DNA from: Hysterangium stoloniferum
Taxonomy: Eukaryota; Basidiomycota; Agaricomycetes; Hysterangiales; Hysterangiaceae
Reading direction: 5' to 3'
Assembly: GCA_015178975.1 (NCBI GenBank)
Contig: WHVD01000222.1
Coordinates: forward strand, 1 to 64,000
DNA: 64,000 nt
The position numbers and the translations under genes were made by a program. This document shows positions 36,266 to 47,963 of this stretch, piece after piece (positions within the stretch are counted from its first letter, which is position 1; each line of letters begins with the position of its first letter). Under the pieces are notes generated by a model. It did no database searches, was not told the DNA's origin, and saw only the letters and a list, made by a program, of their open reading frames with translations.

Positions 36266-38247
36266 ATGACTGCCTTTGGAAAACAGGAAATAAATGTGGT
36301 TTCACTGCTCGATACGGATTTATACAAGGTAGTCGACGGATTATCAGACTAGTAAAAAAGGTCACATAACGTCCCAACAGTTTACAATGCAACAAGCGGT
36401 TTTGGACAAGTTCCCGGATGTGCAATGTACTTATCGATTTAATAACAGGTCGCACAATATGCTGTTCAGTAGGGAGTGTATCGAAGCTTTTAAAAAGGCT
36501 GTTTCGGGTGAGCTATCGATCTTTATAGTCTGGGCAGTTCTTTTGGCGAAAAAAACTTGGGGAAATTTTATTTATAGTGAATATTGCTGAGTGTTCCGAG
36601 TAGCTTTTGTGATAAGAGTGAAGAAGATAACCACGGTTGTTTTATCTTTTCGATGTGGTCATTCCTCAAGCACTACTTCCCCTAACCTAAGTTCGGGATG
36701 CCAGAAAATCTGTCGTCCCTGTTCCTAGGAATCCTACTTTTATTGCCAGCTCCATAGACTTTATATATTCGCTTACAATAATGATCTGTTTGATTACTCA
36801 CTGACTAATCACTCCCCTCTTAGGTCTTTCAGTGATCACACTCACTGCCTGTGAACGCCAATTTCTCGAAGGCGCATGTCCCTTTTTCACCACAAATTAT
36901 CTCAATTATCTCTCTAAGTATCGCTTCAAGCCGGAGCAAGTTAGTATCACCTTTGTAGAATCTGAAGAGACATCAGGAATGGGCATCTTGGAAATGGAGG
37001 CACAAGGGCTGTGGGTGGAAACGATACTCTGGGAGATACCGTTGATGAGCCTTTTGAGTGAGGCATATTTTCAGTATGTAGATGAAGATTGGAGTTATGA
37101 TGGACAGGAGGGTGAGGTTACATCACTGACGCCGTGTCAGTGTTCTAAAAGACTTGTTTTACGGTTGAACAGAGCAGGCTTACCACAAGGGTCAGCGACT
37201 CCTCCATTCAGACATAACGTTCTCGGAATTTGGGACACGGAGAAGACGGTCATATCATTCCCAAGAACTAGTGGTGGCGGGATTAAAACGCGCGGCCGAG
37301 AACGTGAAGACAGGTAAATTGCTGGGAACAAGTAATGTAAGCATTTTTATCCCGTCTTTGAAATTGACTTGACGGAAAGCGTGATAGGTTTATTTCGCGT
37401 ACAAATATGGTATGAAGCCAGTTGGGACTATCGCTCAGTAAGTAGAGTTTGCGTTATTTTTTCGTTGATATATCCGAGAGTCACCTCACCATTTCGTCGT
37501 TACTGGTCCTCAGTGAGTGGTTCATGGCGATAGGTGCAATACTAGGCTATGAACATGTAAACGCCAAAGCTCTTGACCTCTGGCACGACGTTTATGGATC
37601 TGAGAATCTTATCGCCCTCACTGACACGTTCACCACCGATTCGTTCTTTAGAGTTTGTCATTACTGCTCTTCCTGACTATCATTTCTTAATTGTCAATAT
37701 GTACGTCACTCATTAGGATTTTACTCCCCCTCGCGCTCGTCTTTGGAAAGGCCTCCGCCAGGATAGTGGCGACCCCTTTGTGTATGCACCGCGTGTGAAA
37801 GCTTGGTATGAAAAAATGGGGATCGATCCAAAAGATCATTTTATTATATATTCGGACGCGTTGACTGTGGAATTGGCAGAGAAGTTGAAGACACATTGTG
37901 TGGAGTTGGGAATGAACGGTACGCGTGCCGATTTATATCATTATATTCTACCTATAGCAATGCTCAAATGCGTGAGCCATGTAGCGACATTCGGGATAGG
38001 AACACACTTCACGAACGATTTTACAAGAAAGTCATCTGGGGGTAAGGAGAAGAGCAAGCCCCTGAATATCGTCATTAAAATTGCGTCGGCGGGAGGAAAG
38101 CCTTGTGTCAAATTGAGCGATGAGCCAAGCAAGGTGGGAACAATATTACTTTTACGTACGATGGTAGGTTGCTGAGTGGTATGATAGCACACGGGCAACC
38201 CGGAAAGCATCAATGCGGTGAAGATGGCGTTGGGGTTTACATTCTGA
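36266..38247 (+). CDS. NPT1: Nicotinate phosphoribosyltransferase
   Basis: Salvages nicotinate to nicotinate mononucleotide for NAD synthesis. The start MTAFGKQEINVVSLLDTDLY is followed across an intron by KFTMQQAVLDKFPDVQCTY and FNNRS. Then come FLEGACPFFTTNYLNYL, SITFVESEE, ETILWEIPLMSLLSEAYF, EQAYHKGQRLLHSDITFSEF with GTRRRRSYHSQ, VAGLKRAAENVKTGKLLGTSN, KPVGTIAHEWFMAIGAILGY, LIALTDTFTTDSFF, LRQDSGDPF, FIIYSDALTVELA, ATFGIGTHFTNDF and the end HTGNPESINAVKMALGFTF. About 10 exons close with GT-AG introns; the codons for SEFGTRRRRS lie in a frame different from the longest raw open frame, so splicing is essential. A Lys-rich piece SSGGKEKSKPLN lies before IVIKIASA. Confidence 0.94.
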
Positions 38248-40917
38248 GGTTGGTTAAAGGCTTTATTTTTTACTCTTTATTACTGTGGAGCGTCGTCACA
38301 GGGGTGCAAGTAAGTAGTCATGCCCCTTCTTCTACCTTCTTATTATCAATTGGTACCTACCAGGAGGGAGGGGCTGTTTATAGAAAGGTGAGGGTGTAGA
38401 GAGGACATAGATTTGGTACTACCGTACTGTGGTAGCTTCCCGAGGAAATACATTTACGCAACGGCAGCGGTGCGGAGCGAGACAGCCTCGAGAGGTTGAC
38501 CTATTCAACACCCACAGTAATGTATCCGACGTGTTGACTGGTTGATCTATTATCGGTATTTATTCTATGGGATTGTAAACTTGTCTTAATGGGACCGCTT
38601 TCTTTTTGTACCTTTGGAGATTCATCGCAAGCTGATCTGTTTGGACATTGTGGCTGTCTATCTTTGTTTGAGCCTAAAGATATCTTTCTTACGGAGCGAA
38701 AGCCATATATTCTCATAAGAGGGTAGATGGCTGACTCAGTCCTTAACGTCCAGCTGGATTCTCTCCATGGCCAGAGCTCTCCCTCGTGTCAAGCTCCCTT
38801 TGCTCAAAGATTCCCTTGTATATCCTATGTACAGAAGCGATTGGGTGGCCATGGAGAGACGAACTCCCCTCGTGTTTAAGTTTTGGAAGCTTCTAAGTTC
38901 AACAGGTTCGGGATGGACTTCTTTACCCCTTCATCCTCTTGGTGATGCTCGTTTCTCTCAATTCCGCTATGGTTCTTCACTTTTGTAAGACGTGTTGTCG
39001 CTATTGTCGCTTTAACTGGGGCACTACAACTCGCAACAGGTCTATGTTTGGAACGCCAATCCAGCCGCCATCCTCATATTTGGATAAGTTCTGCGTCAAC
39101 GAATCGATAAAACATGCGAGTCTGAAGAAATTTCTGACTCGGCCGTCCAGGGGAAACGACTATGCCAGCAGGATAATGGTTGCAATTTTCAATCTCACCA
39201 GGATTTTATGTGGATCCTAGTTCCTAAACGGAGTTCACCATCATCCAGACACGACCATGGGCCGTGACTCGCTCGCTTACACGATCACCTAAGTCCTCGG
39301 TGAATAATGGTACTCTACATGGTTTTCTCAGACTGGTAAGTACTCTGAAGCCATGTCTTAATCCAGACAGCTTGATGTCCGGGTTGAAAGCATGTACATC
39401 TAGATTCATTTCATTTATTGAAGTAGCCCACTCAGCAATTGTAGTGACAAGCTTTGGGTCCCCTTTGGGCCTATTCAAGAGTTGTACGGAAAAGGTGGTT
39501 GAGACAGCCCTTTGATCTATGATCTATAGTCGAGACATTTACAACTTCGTGAGTCACGATGGCCTTTTAGTGTGGTCCCCCCGTAGTATAGCCCTGTTTC
39601 CACCATTGATGTGATATGATGATTCTCTCTCATGCACTGCGCTCTGCGATGGTTCCAAAAGGTGTGCGCGATAATGCTGATGTGTCACCACTATGTCACC
39701 TCCTCCTTCAAGTTCACGGCCTGAGGCGTTTCCCGTGTATTTAGAACGACACTAACCTTCTCAGCTACTTTGACCATTATAACCAGGTTGGGTGCACGCT
39801 GCTATGGGAACTGCGTAACTTGAGTGTCCAGGACTGTAGGAAGAGGAGGGAGGGGGTGTATTGCAGATGGTTTGTCCACGCTGCCTTTACTTTTACTTGC
39901 GTTTGTTCGAAACATGCGGTCCGCTACTACAGCCCACCTCGCACAGTGGGGCCCAAATTCAAAGTAATATTTCAGTTCCACAAGTTCAATTGTCTTATTT
40001 ATGGCATCGATTTTATGACTTTCTTTCTTTCTATGTTGAAGACTCTGTAGCCGCGCTGCACACGGAGGTGTCCAGAAGATATATATATATTGCAGCTCCT
40101 TTGTACCTCTCGGGGCATGCCTTATACTCTCGTGAGTTGCTGCGTACGGGCACCTACTTCCATGTCAATTATTAGCCCTTGTCCCTCAGTCATTGGGCCC
40201 TTCCTTCTCCCACGGTCTGAGGTTCGTACTAATTTTTTCCGTAGTGGCTCCTATATATAGTCATTCGATCAGCATTATTTTCAAACGAAGACTCCTACTT
40301 CACCTTGGCCGCTCCGTCGTCCCTGACAGGGGGTGCTTAATTTGACCGTTCATATTCTGAGTGGTTCCGGGATCACATCAGGGATTTGGGAATGTCTATA
40401 CCCACTATGTAGACTCCCTAGATCTATAGTAAACTTTTATACCGACTAGTAAATAGGGATCCCGCGAAAGTAGGGTGTCTAGCCGAGCTAGTTAGCTCTC
40501 CTAGATGGCTCTAGACAATATAGACGGCAGATGTAAAGGGGCTATGTGTGTAAAGCACGATACTTACTGATCTTCCCACTTTCCTGATGCACTAGTCCCA
40601 GCACACGGTATATCTTTGTGTACTCCGTCGTCGTTTGTGAGGCTGTCTCCTTCATTTCCCTGAATTCCGCTGTGTGCCTCCATTTTTGTAAGTAGCGTTT
40701 TTACTCCACGTCATTAAGAGACGATTGTCGCCTATCCGTTTGTAGTTTCAATCCAATCCTCGTCCTAGCGAAACGATTAAGCTGCCTGCAAGGTTTAATA
40801 CGAAAAGTGGTGGAAAGATAGCGGTAGTCCTTGTCCTACAGCAGGAACATCAGAGGAAGTAGACCTCGAGATAATCTCAGACCCAAAATACGTTTACAGC
40901 TCACATGAAAAAATTTT
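38248..40917 (+). other. 2.7-kb region without supportable genes
   Basis: Several open frames of 60-100 codons exist on both strands (for example 38767-38988, 39224-39478 and 39820-40050), but none shows a recognisable domain or coherent splice chain. A short weak similarity between about 38950-39020 and 40640-40720 (attccgctatgg...cttttgtaag) hints at old repeat DNA. Probably decayed transposon sequence. Confidence 0.4.
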
Positions 40918-41112
40918 CTCCGTGACAAAATGGTGAGACATTGATAGCATGACATATACATCCCCTACGAAGTGAACATCAGCCTCCTTCTCTAGGAAAT
41001 TCATCCACTTTTTCAAGTAACTGCCGTCTCCTCGGCGAATTGGGGCAGAATCGTCGACGATGCACTGTAAAAAGTCAACCGTCACTGGAAGAATAGAAAC
41101 TCACGGCGTTAG
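40918..41112 (-). pseudogene. Broken copy of the helicase 3' end
   Basis: On the minus strand the sequence runs from taacgccgtgagttt-ctattcttccag (like 20403-20430) straight to tgacggttgactttttacag and the last helicase exon (like 20813-20985). It lacks the intervening 380 bp. The exon still reads [27 protein letters not shown], but the stop codon region is altered (gtatatgtc instead of gtataatgtc, a 1-base loss). Similarity continues past the helicase stop into its 3' flank and ends about 15 bp short of the left arm border. Confidence 0.85.
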
Positions 41113-43225
41113 GGTGCCCAGGAATATACTGACTGCGGTTCCAAATTGGTTCGTCGAAAATGGAAATGCATATAGAGCCATTATTCCTGGGGGAAATAAA
41201 CTAAACATCAAATCGAGACAAAGAAAGGGATCAAACGAGAAACAAAAGTCCAAAACAAGGTAATATGTCTCTAAATCCACTTTCTTTAAGTCGCGAATTT
41301 ATAGCCAAAGAACACCGACATGATACTTATATATTCGCAAGCATCCAAAATGACATTGCTCGCCTACATTTTCCATAAACCAATGTTACAGGCAACTTCA
41401 AGACTTCTGTAGTTGATGTGCTATCGGCACTAATAGGTTAGTTGATACTATGGAATCTTGGACAGCGGCTGTGCTGCATTTGTCCTGAGTTATACAAAAC
41501 GTTCCGCAAAAGAAATAATAATCCCCGGTGTATGAAGTTGATGCGGATCCTGAATGCATTACTAGCTGGCTGCCAGTTGCAGTCCTAGTACCAGACCATC
41601 ATGCATATGGGTCTGTAACGCTCTTGTCATATATATCAGAATATGACTCTTATTGCTGTTATATCTACACGTTATCCATCAATTATCGCTACGTCTTCTG
41701 GCTGTAGAAAGTTCCCTTCATGTTGCTTGATATGGTCCATAAATACCAGTCTTTACGGAGACATACCGACTTCCGTCACAACTCAATATACTACACTCTA
41801 CTTCCGTCTCAGAAGTCTATGGCACAGGCTGTATTGTTGTGCCCTTCTGCAATCATATACAACCCCCCACACTTGTCCCCCTTGTCCCCCTGCATGCCTG
41901 ACCTTCCTACACCGGTACCTTTGTTCCCTATACTTGACTGCCCTTCAGCAATTCGGAAGGAGCACCTTACAGGTTATCAGCGGTCCGACTTGAATAACCG
42001 GAAAGACCCTGTGAGTAATAATATCTGTGAGATTTTTTGAGTGCATTTTGTACGCATGCTCCAGATAACTGGAATTGTAGAAATTCTTCATATACAGGGA
42101 TATGCGGGGGGCTTGACGTCGTCGTAATGGAAGTTGGCAATCGCCTTGAATCCTCTCAAAGTTACTCTTCCGTGCTTGATGTCATCTCAGGGGACTTTTT
42201 ACTCGACTAACTTGAGGGGAGCAGACATCAGTGAAAATTTGGGCCCTTGAAGTCAGGAGCGGTGCCGCGACCTGTTTTTCCCTTACATGAGCATGATGAT
42301 GATCACAACCCCCACCGTCAGAAAAGCCCTCATGGGTACAGCGTGCGATTGTTCTCGCTCTCGCGCAAAGCCAAATAAGATTCTGTCTTTGTGATTTTCC
42401 GATTGTCCCGGTATTTTTGTACCTTCCAGTTAGATTTATTGTGTGGATGTTGACATAGATATGTCAGGATAGCGCATTATCCCTAGTGCCTATTGCTCTG
42501 AGATACAGTTCACGGAGTATGCCTTGGTAGCCTATGCCAATAGCCTGGATATTAGGAAAAATGACATCTCCATTGCCTTTATACAGCATGGACTGACATT
42601 TATATTATCACGATTTGTGAATGTTGTACCATAGTAAGAAATACCAGGAATATCCATTTTCAGCCCATGACATACTTCCCCATGCAACCTAACAGATGGG
42701 CATGGATATTATGATTCTGAGCCGATAGATTTCAGTGTGCCGCGTCACAAGTAAGTCCCATAATCATTTAATTACTCGCCCAGTTCCAAGGTAACAGGAC
42801 TTTGAGCATGTTGATGGTTTCTCTAATGTGCGCCGACACCATGGGTAGGAGTTACCCCAAGGATCAATTGTAGACAGAACAGGGTCCTGGCGATAATGAT
42901 TACATCACAACCGCAGCCAGGGACAAAAACGTAAGCTGGGTAAACTATATGATAGTAAGATCTTCTTAGATCTTCGAAACAAATCCTATCTATGGTCTGC
43001 CGACGGCTAGAGTTTATACTACGGTTAGAACGAGAGAGGGTATTAAACGGCCAATAGTACTATCGGACGAATGGCAGTGGTCCTCGAGTCCTAGTATACA
43101 CCAAATCAGTAGAAAAAATACCGCTCAGTAAATATATACTAACTAGCTAGGGCAGCTGCCTGTTTTTCATTTTTCCAATGTTCACCCGACTGGTTGCTGA
43201 GTCATCCAGGGGATGACGACCGTTC

Positions 43226-43588
43226 ATGATGAACACTGACAACTTGATTAAGGTCGCCGTCTCTTTCTATTATCGTCTTTTGAGTGATTCTTCTATGCCA
43301 GTTATCTCCAAGCCGTGTGGCTTGGTCCTCTTCGTTGAGTCTAACCCACATTTCGGTATCAACAGAACCGGGGACTATGTGACGCATTCGGCGAATCTTT
43401 GTGCTTTGTGGTACAGTCGACTCAAGTTGGGCCTCATAACACAACGCTACGCTGGAACCTCGTCAATACACTTGATTTGGTTTCCGAGAGTTTGCGGACG
43501 AGGACTTGATCAGTTGACATACCTCATGACCCTGGAACACATTCGTTCATTGATTCCTGTATTGTGGGTTAATCGGGGTGTACGATGA
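43226..43588 (+). other. Conserved open frame shared by both arms (right copy)
   Basis: A 120-codon frame with a Met start (MMNTDNLIKVAVSFYYRLL) that continues into the same protein sequence as the left-arm frame at 25083-25391. Differences from the left copy are mostly amino-acid changes, which argues weakly against strong purifying selection. Function unknown. Confidence 0.3.
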
Positions 43589-44932
43589 CCACTTGTTCAG
43601 CCAGAGCCGTGGTATATCTTTACTGTCAATAGACCAGACTCCTCTGCTAGCGATTTGGACCAGCATAACAAGCGTTTGCGATTATACTTTGGATTGTATC
43701 ACACACGATGTGTAGTTGTTCTATGATGGTTGTTTCACTGGCTCTCCCTTACCTCGGACTGCTATAGTGCCGTCTACCAAAATAGCGCATAATCCTTGTC
43801 ATTTAATTTGAAGCGAATTCATGAACATCTTCATGCTGGAGGATCTTGTTACACAGTTGGAATGAATTTAATACTATACTTCCCATGATTAGCTCTGTAT
43901 TCCTATCCGAAGTCGATAAATCAATGTGGGCAATATCTCACGGCAGGGGTGCAAAGATGGGAAGAATTATTTCCATCATCATGGGGCTGATCGGTGATTC
44001 CCCACAATCAGATACTGTGTGGACAACAAAGACAGTCGGTGACACGTACCACGCCACTTGAAGTAGACAAAGCCGTGGTTTTGGTGGTATTATAAAATTG
44101 AGCTCGAGCTCTGGCAGTGGCTCCGTCGTTCAATTGACCATCGCGGGTGAATAGGACGGATGCAGTTGATGATGGTACTGGTAAGAGGACCCCGAAAATT
44201 TCTATACCATACACTTTACTGAAGGTGACGTGACGCAAAGTGTATGGTATAAAATTTTTCGGCGCCTGTGAAGAGACTCCTCTTACCACTACTGCATCCG
44301 TCTCATTGACACGCAATGGTTAATAGAACGACAACGCGAGTTCCAAAACTTCTGCCCTTTCGCGACCATGGAAATGTTTCTTCACATCCGACACTAAAAA
44401 ATCTACGTGTAAGTTATTATTCTTTGTTTGTGGTCTTGTGGCGTCTCATGTCATGAACGTACCTCCCCCATAGTATAAGCCGTATACATTCAGGACATCA
44501 CGTCCACACTCCACACAAGACTATGTGAGTGTATTGTATCCATATTCTTGGACGCATTGATTTAAGTATGTCAATGCCACAGGGCACTTCATCGTCCAAA
44601 TCCACGTTTTCTCGGTACAACGGCAATCAGGTACTTGCTGAGCGATATATTATTCCTATCTGTCCTCATAATATCCCCTCGATAGACAGACACCGGTGAT
44701 ATTGGCTTAGCCACTGCTCCCGCTGCTGCGCGTTCAGCTAATGTACGGGGACTCCGCACCACGTCTTTCTTGTTGCCAGCTAAATATAGTTAAATTAGTC
44801 TGATAATAGCTCATCGCACACCGCGCTACCCTCTTTATCAAAATCGGTGAGTTCAGATGCTATATTCATTACCCTCCACGGACCCTAACACCTCTCCAGC
44901 CACAGCGCATCCAATCACTTCGCGATGGCATC

Positions 44933-46049
44933 GCGAAACAAGCTAAGAAGGTATTTCAGACGCTTTTTCTTGTCATAATGTCCTTCACATTTCAGCAGAA
45001 CTACGGTAGCAATTATGGGGAAAGGGACCGTTCAATTTCGGGCTTGATTGAAGGTAAGGAACGACCCCGCAAAGTATGTATCAATCCCTGCTCTCTTCTC
45101 GATGCTGTCACCTCAACATTTTACAGGCCGCTTCAGTGTCTCCATCAACAGTCAAGAGGCCGTCAGACCTTTCACATGGTGACCCGATGGCATCTCTTAT
45201 TGCTGTATGCATTTGCTTCCACTCTATATGCCTTCTCACATGTGCTTCCAGGCATTTTCCGATATGAAGCTGCGGCCCAAGACGCTTCAGGATAACAAGC
45301 AACGTTCAACGATCCGTGACACAGTTCGAACGCATACCATGAGGCCCAGCTTCTCCGTCCACCTACTCCATCATAAAGGCAAAGTCAAGCATCCTTACAG
45401 GTCGAAAAAGGATGCTATCCTAGGTGGCGATGCCAAAAGACATTCTTCAATAGTTACCCTGTCAGCGCTTTGCCATCAGAAGATAATTTTGGGCCGAGAG
45501 CTCTCATCCCGTTCCCTTCGTGCATTTGGTAGACTGTCGCAGTCGGATACAGGGTCAGATCAACCCGTCGAAGTTCCAGTCAGTGCTGAGCATTCACGCC
45601 TGGATGTTGAAGAAGGTGCTCCTAAAGAACAAAATCGCGACCAGAATGATCCGGCCCCTGGAACAACGGAGCCTACACCCCCCACCCACTATAAAGTAGA
45701 GGCAATAATTGACCAAAAATGGTCCAAATCCCGAACCGGTGAGAGTGAAAATGAAGCGGCCGTTCATGCAAGTCCAGCGGTCAGTGACGTGTCCACCGCA
45801 CACCATGGGACTGTCCACACTTCCGCTCCAGTCGCCACTCTCACCTTCAGCTCTGACTTCAGCTCAACTCAGGATTTGGACCAGGATGTGGAAATGGCGG
45901 ATGCATTTGGGGCGCCTTTTGAAGGATATCTTAGGCCTGCCGGTCTTCCTACGTGGCTCACAGACTATGGATATTCCTGGTATTTGAGAATGTTAAACCA
46001 TGTGGGCCAAGACGTGGAGATGGTAGACGCATGGGACATTGATCCCTAA
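44933..46049 (+). CDS. Unrecognised spliced gene on the right arm
   Basis: The last and longest exon begins at 45252 after a ttccag acceptor (AFSDMKLRPKTLQDNKQRS) and stays open to 46049, ending GQDVEMVDAWDIDP. Mid-segment contains KVEAIIDQKWSKSRTG and a Ser/Thr/Ala-rich tract present only in this copy (about 45620-45880). The sequence DVEM[AV]DA occurs twice, near both ends of the C-terminal block. Upstream mini-exons can be matched to the left copy (MASRNKLRS at 44925-44950, then ...), but a TGA interrupts the second of them here, so this copy may be partly defective at its 5' end. No domain recognised; it could be a gene of the duplicated element. Confidence 0.4.
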
Positions 46050-47515
46050 GGGGTGCCCAAGGTTCGTCGTGTCGTCTACCTATATTGAAATGAGAGCTAC
46101 TTCTCACTTGAAACCATCAAGAAAGGACACCGTTATTTATTTTAGACTCGGACGTTATATAGTGTCATTGGAGACTCGTCTCTATAATTTTTGCTTTCTT
46201 CAGTTTCCCTGTTCATTTTTGTTCTTTCTTGTACAAGGACGTGGATCATATGGGTTGCAGGGCCACATCCTATTATGTGCCTGTTGAGGATTATCAGAAA
46301 AAAAGTGTAGTGTAAGCGGAATATTTCTCATGTATCATGTTCAAACTGATGGAATCGTCCTTTCCCCAGACATCGATTGGGCATCTGGTCCAATATTTGG
46401 GTTTGCCCATGAGGTCGTAAGATCATTTATCCAGACTAGCAGGTTCGTAATTGATCTTTAACCAGTTGGGGGTCTAAAGTCATTGGATTCTTGGCAGCTT
46501 ATGGAGTTTTGGCCTGAGCACAATTGTCCTGCGATTTCCAAACAACCTTTTAAAAATCCATGCAGGGCAATTGTTTATTTGTCTGCCGCAATACCTGCAG
46601 TTGCCAGATAAGGCAACCGCCTGATCACTTGAAAGCTTTGTTGGTACGTAGATATCTGTGTCTATTGTTTATTCCATTTAATGGTTTATATTTATCTATG
46701 CACCGATAGGGCGTTTTATATTTATCTGAATACTAGCCTGGTTGCGAATATCGATGAGGTGGTTACTAGGCAAAGTAACTTGTCGATCATACAGATGACC
46801 TCGTTGGTGTGTATATACAATAGTGGCCACATAATGCAATGATTGAATCATTAACCGCCTAATATTTGATATGATAGCCAATCTCCAGCTATCCCGAGGC
46901 TAGGAAGCACTTGATCGTATACTCCCCGTCTCAGGTATCTGAAAATTCTTGAACTCTCTAAATTTCTGATTAATTTGCGTTTAATTTCTGTAGCAAAGTT
47001 TTCGTTCTCCCTGACAAGCTTTGTCGTAACCAACTCGTCCAGCTGCTTGATCATTTGCTCATTTTCTTGGTATGTGATATTTATTTTCTGTCATTTTATT
47101 TGGCTCGATGATTATATGACTTTTCCCATGAAAAGTAAATTGTTATCCAGCTGGTCGTGAATAATGTCCTGTGGTTGTCAACTATGGTGACCACTTGATC
47201 CCTCGTATAACCCCCCAAGTATGTACTCAGCTCAGCCGCCGTGCTTTGATTATTTGGGCTGATATCGAAGTAATAGGGCAATCTGATTTTCATTCACAAA
47301 ATCGACACTACAATGCTTGACATAGTAAGGATATACGAAAGTACTTATTAGAACTACCGCTTCGCTATTCCTCCTCACCTCAGTATCCACGTTTACACTA
47401 TAGCCTGCATTTTCTGTATAGAGATCTCGGTTTCCATCAGTTCATCCATAACAATAGTTTGTGAAAATATATGCCGAATTCGTGAAGTCGTGATTCAAAT
47501 GAATTCGAACTAGTG

Positions 47516-47963
47516 TTGACACCCCAATTGAGCCAGCCTCGGTCATTTATGCATGTCCCGCTTCCGGCTTTCGCATTTCGTCGCCGTTGTCCACGCAAGG
47601 ATCTGTATATGCCATGACTGAATCCTTTCTGTCACCGTTGGGTGTTACTGGTTAAAAGGTTTCTTTCTCTTGGGAGATTCATCACCAGAAAATCATTCAT
47701 ATCAATATAAAATTGGAATCCCATCTCCAAAAGTAGTTTTATTTAATGAAGATTCAACCATAGTCTAAGTAGTATGAAGCAGATATTACACTAGAAACCC
47801 ACGTAAAACTTGGATTATCAATGTCCGCAAAGCCATTGACCCCAGTCCATGTGATACTACGTGTAAGAGAGAAAATACATAAATATTACCGATACATCAG
47901 GAAAAATACATTCATGCCTCTCAATCTATAGCAGACACTAACATCTGATAGCCTACTCTTTAC
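47516..47963 (+). other. Spacer next to the right arm
   Basis: About 450 bp with no gene recognised; probably contains the 3' UTR of the following minus-strand gene. Confidence 0.5.

Larger units (their letters stand above)
41605..47515 (-). repeat. Right arm of the large inverted duplication
   Basis: Reverse-complement match of 21001-26652. Differences: an extra block of about 630 bp here (roughly 41653-42285) near the inner end; absence of the 237-bp left insertion; and reciprocal indels within the unrecognised spliced gene. The outer border is gaattcgaactagt at about 47510. It encloses, with the left arm, the tRNase Z to NPT1 gene group. Confidence 0.85.

Noticed and set aside
38767..40175. 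Cluster of small open frames as genes
   Set aside because: No consistent splice chain, no domains, and frames on both strands overlap at random; more likely decayed repeat DNA.
21001..47515. Interpretation as a mating-type locus or centromere with inverted arms
   Set aside because: No homeodomain, pheromone or receptor gene is present between the arms, and no centromere-type tandem arrays are seen; the enclosed genes are ordinary housekeeping genes.
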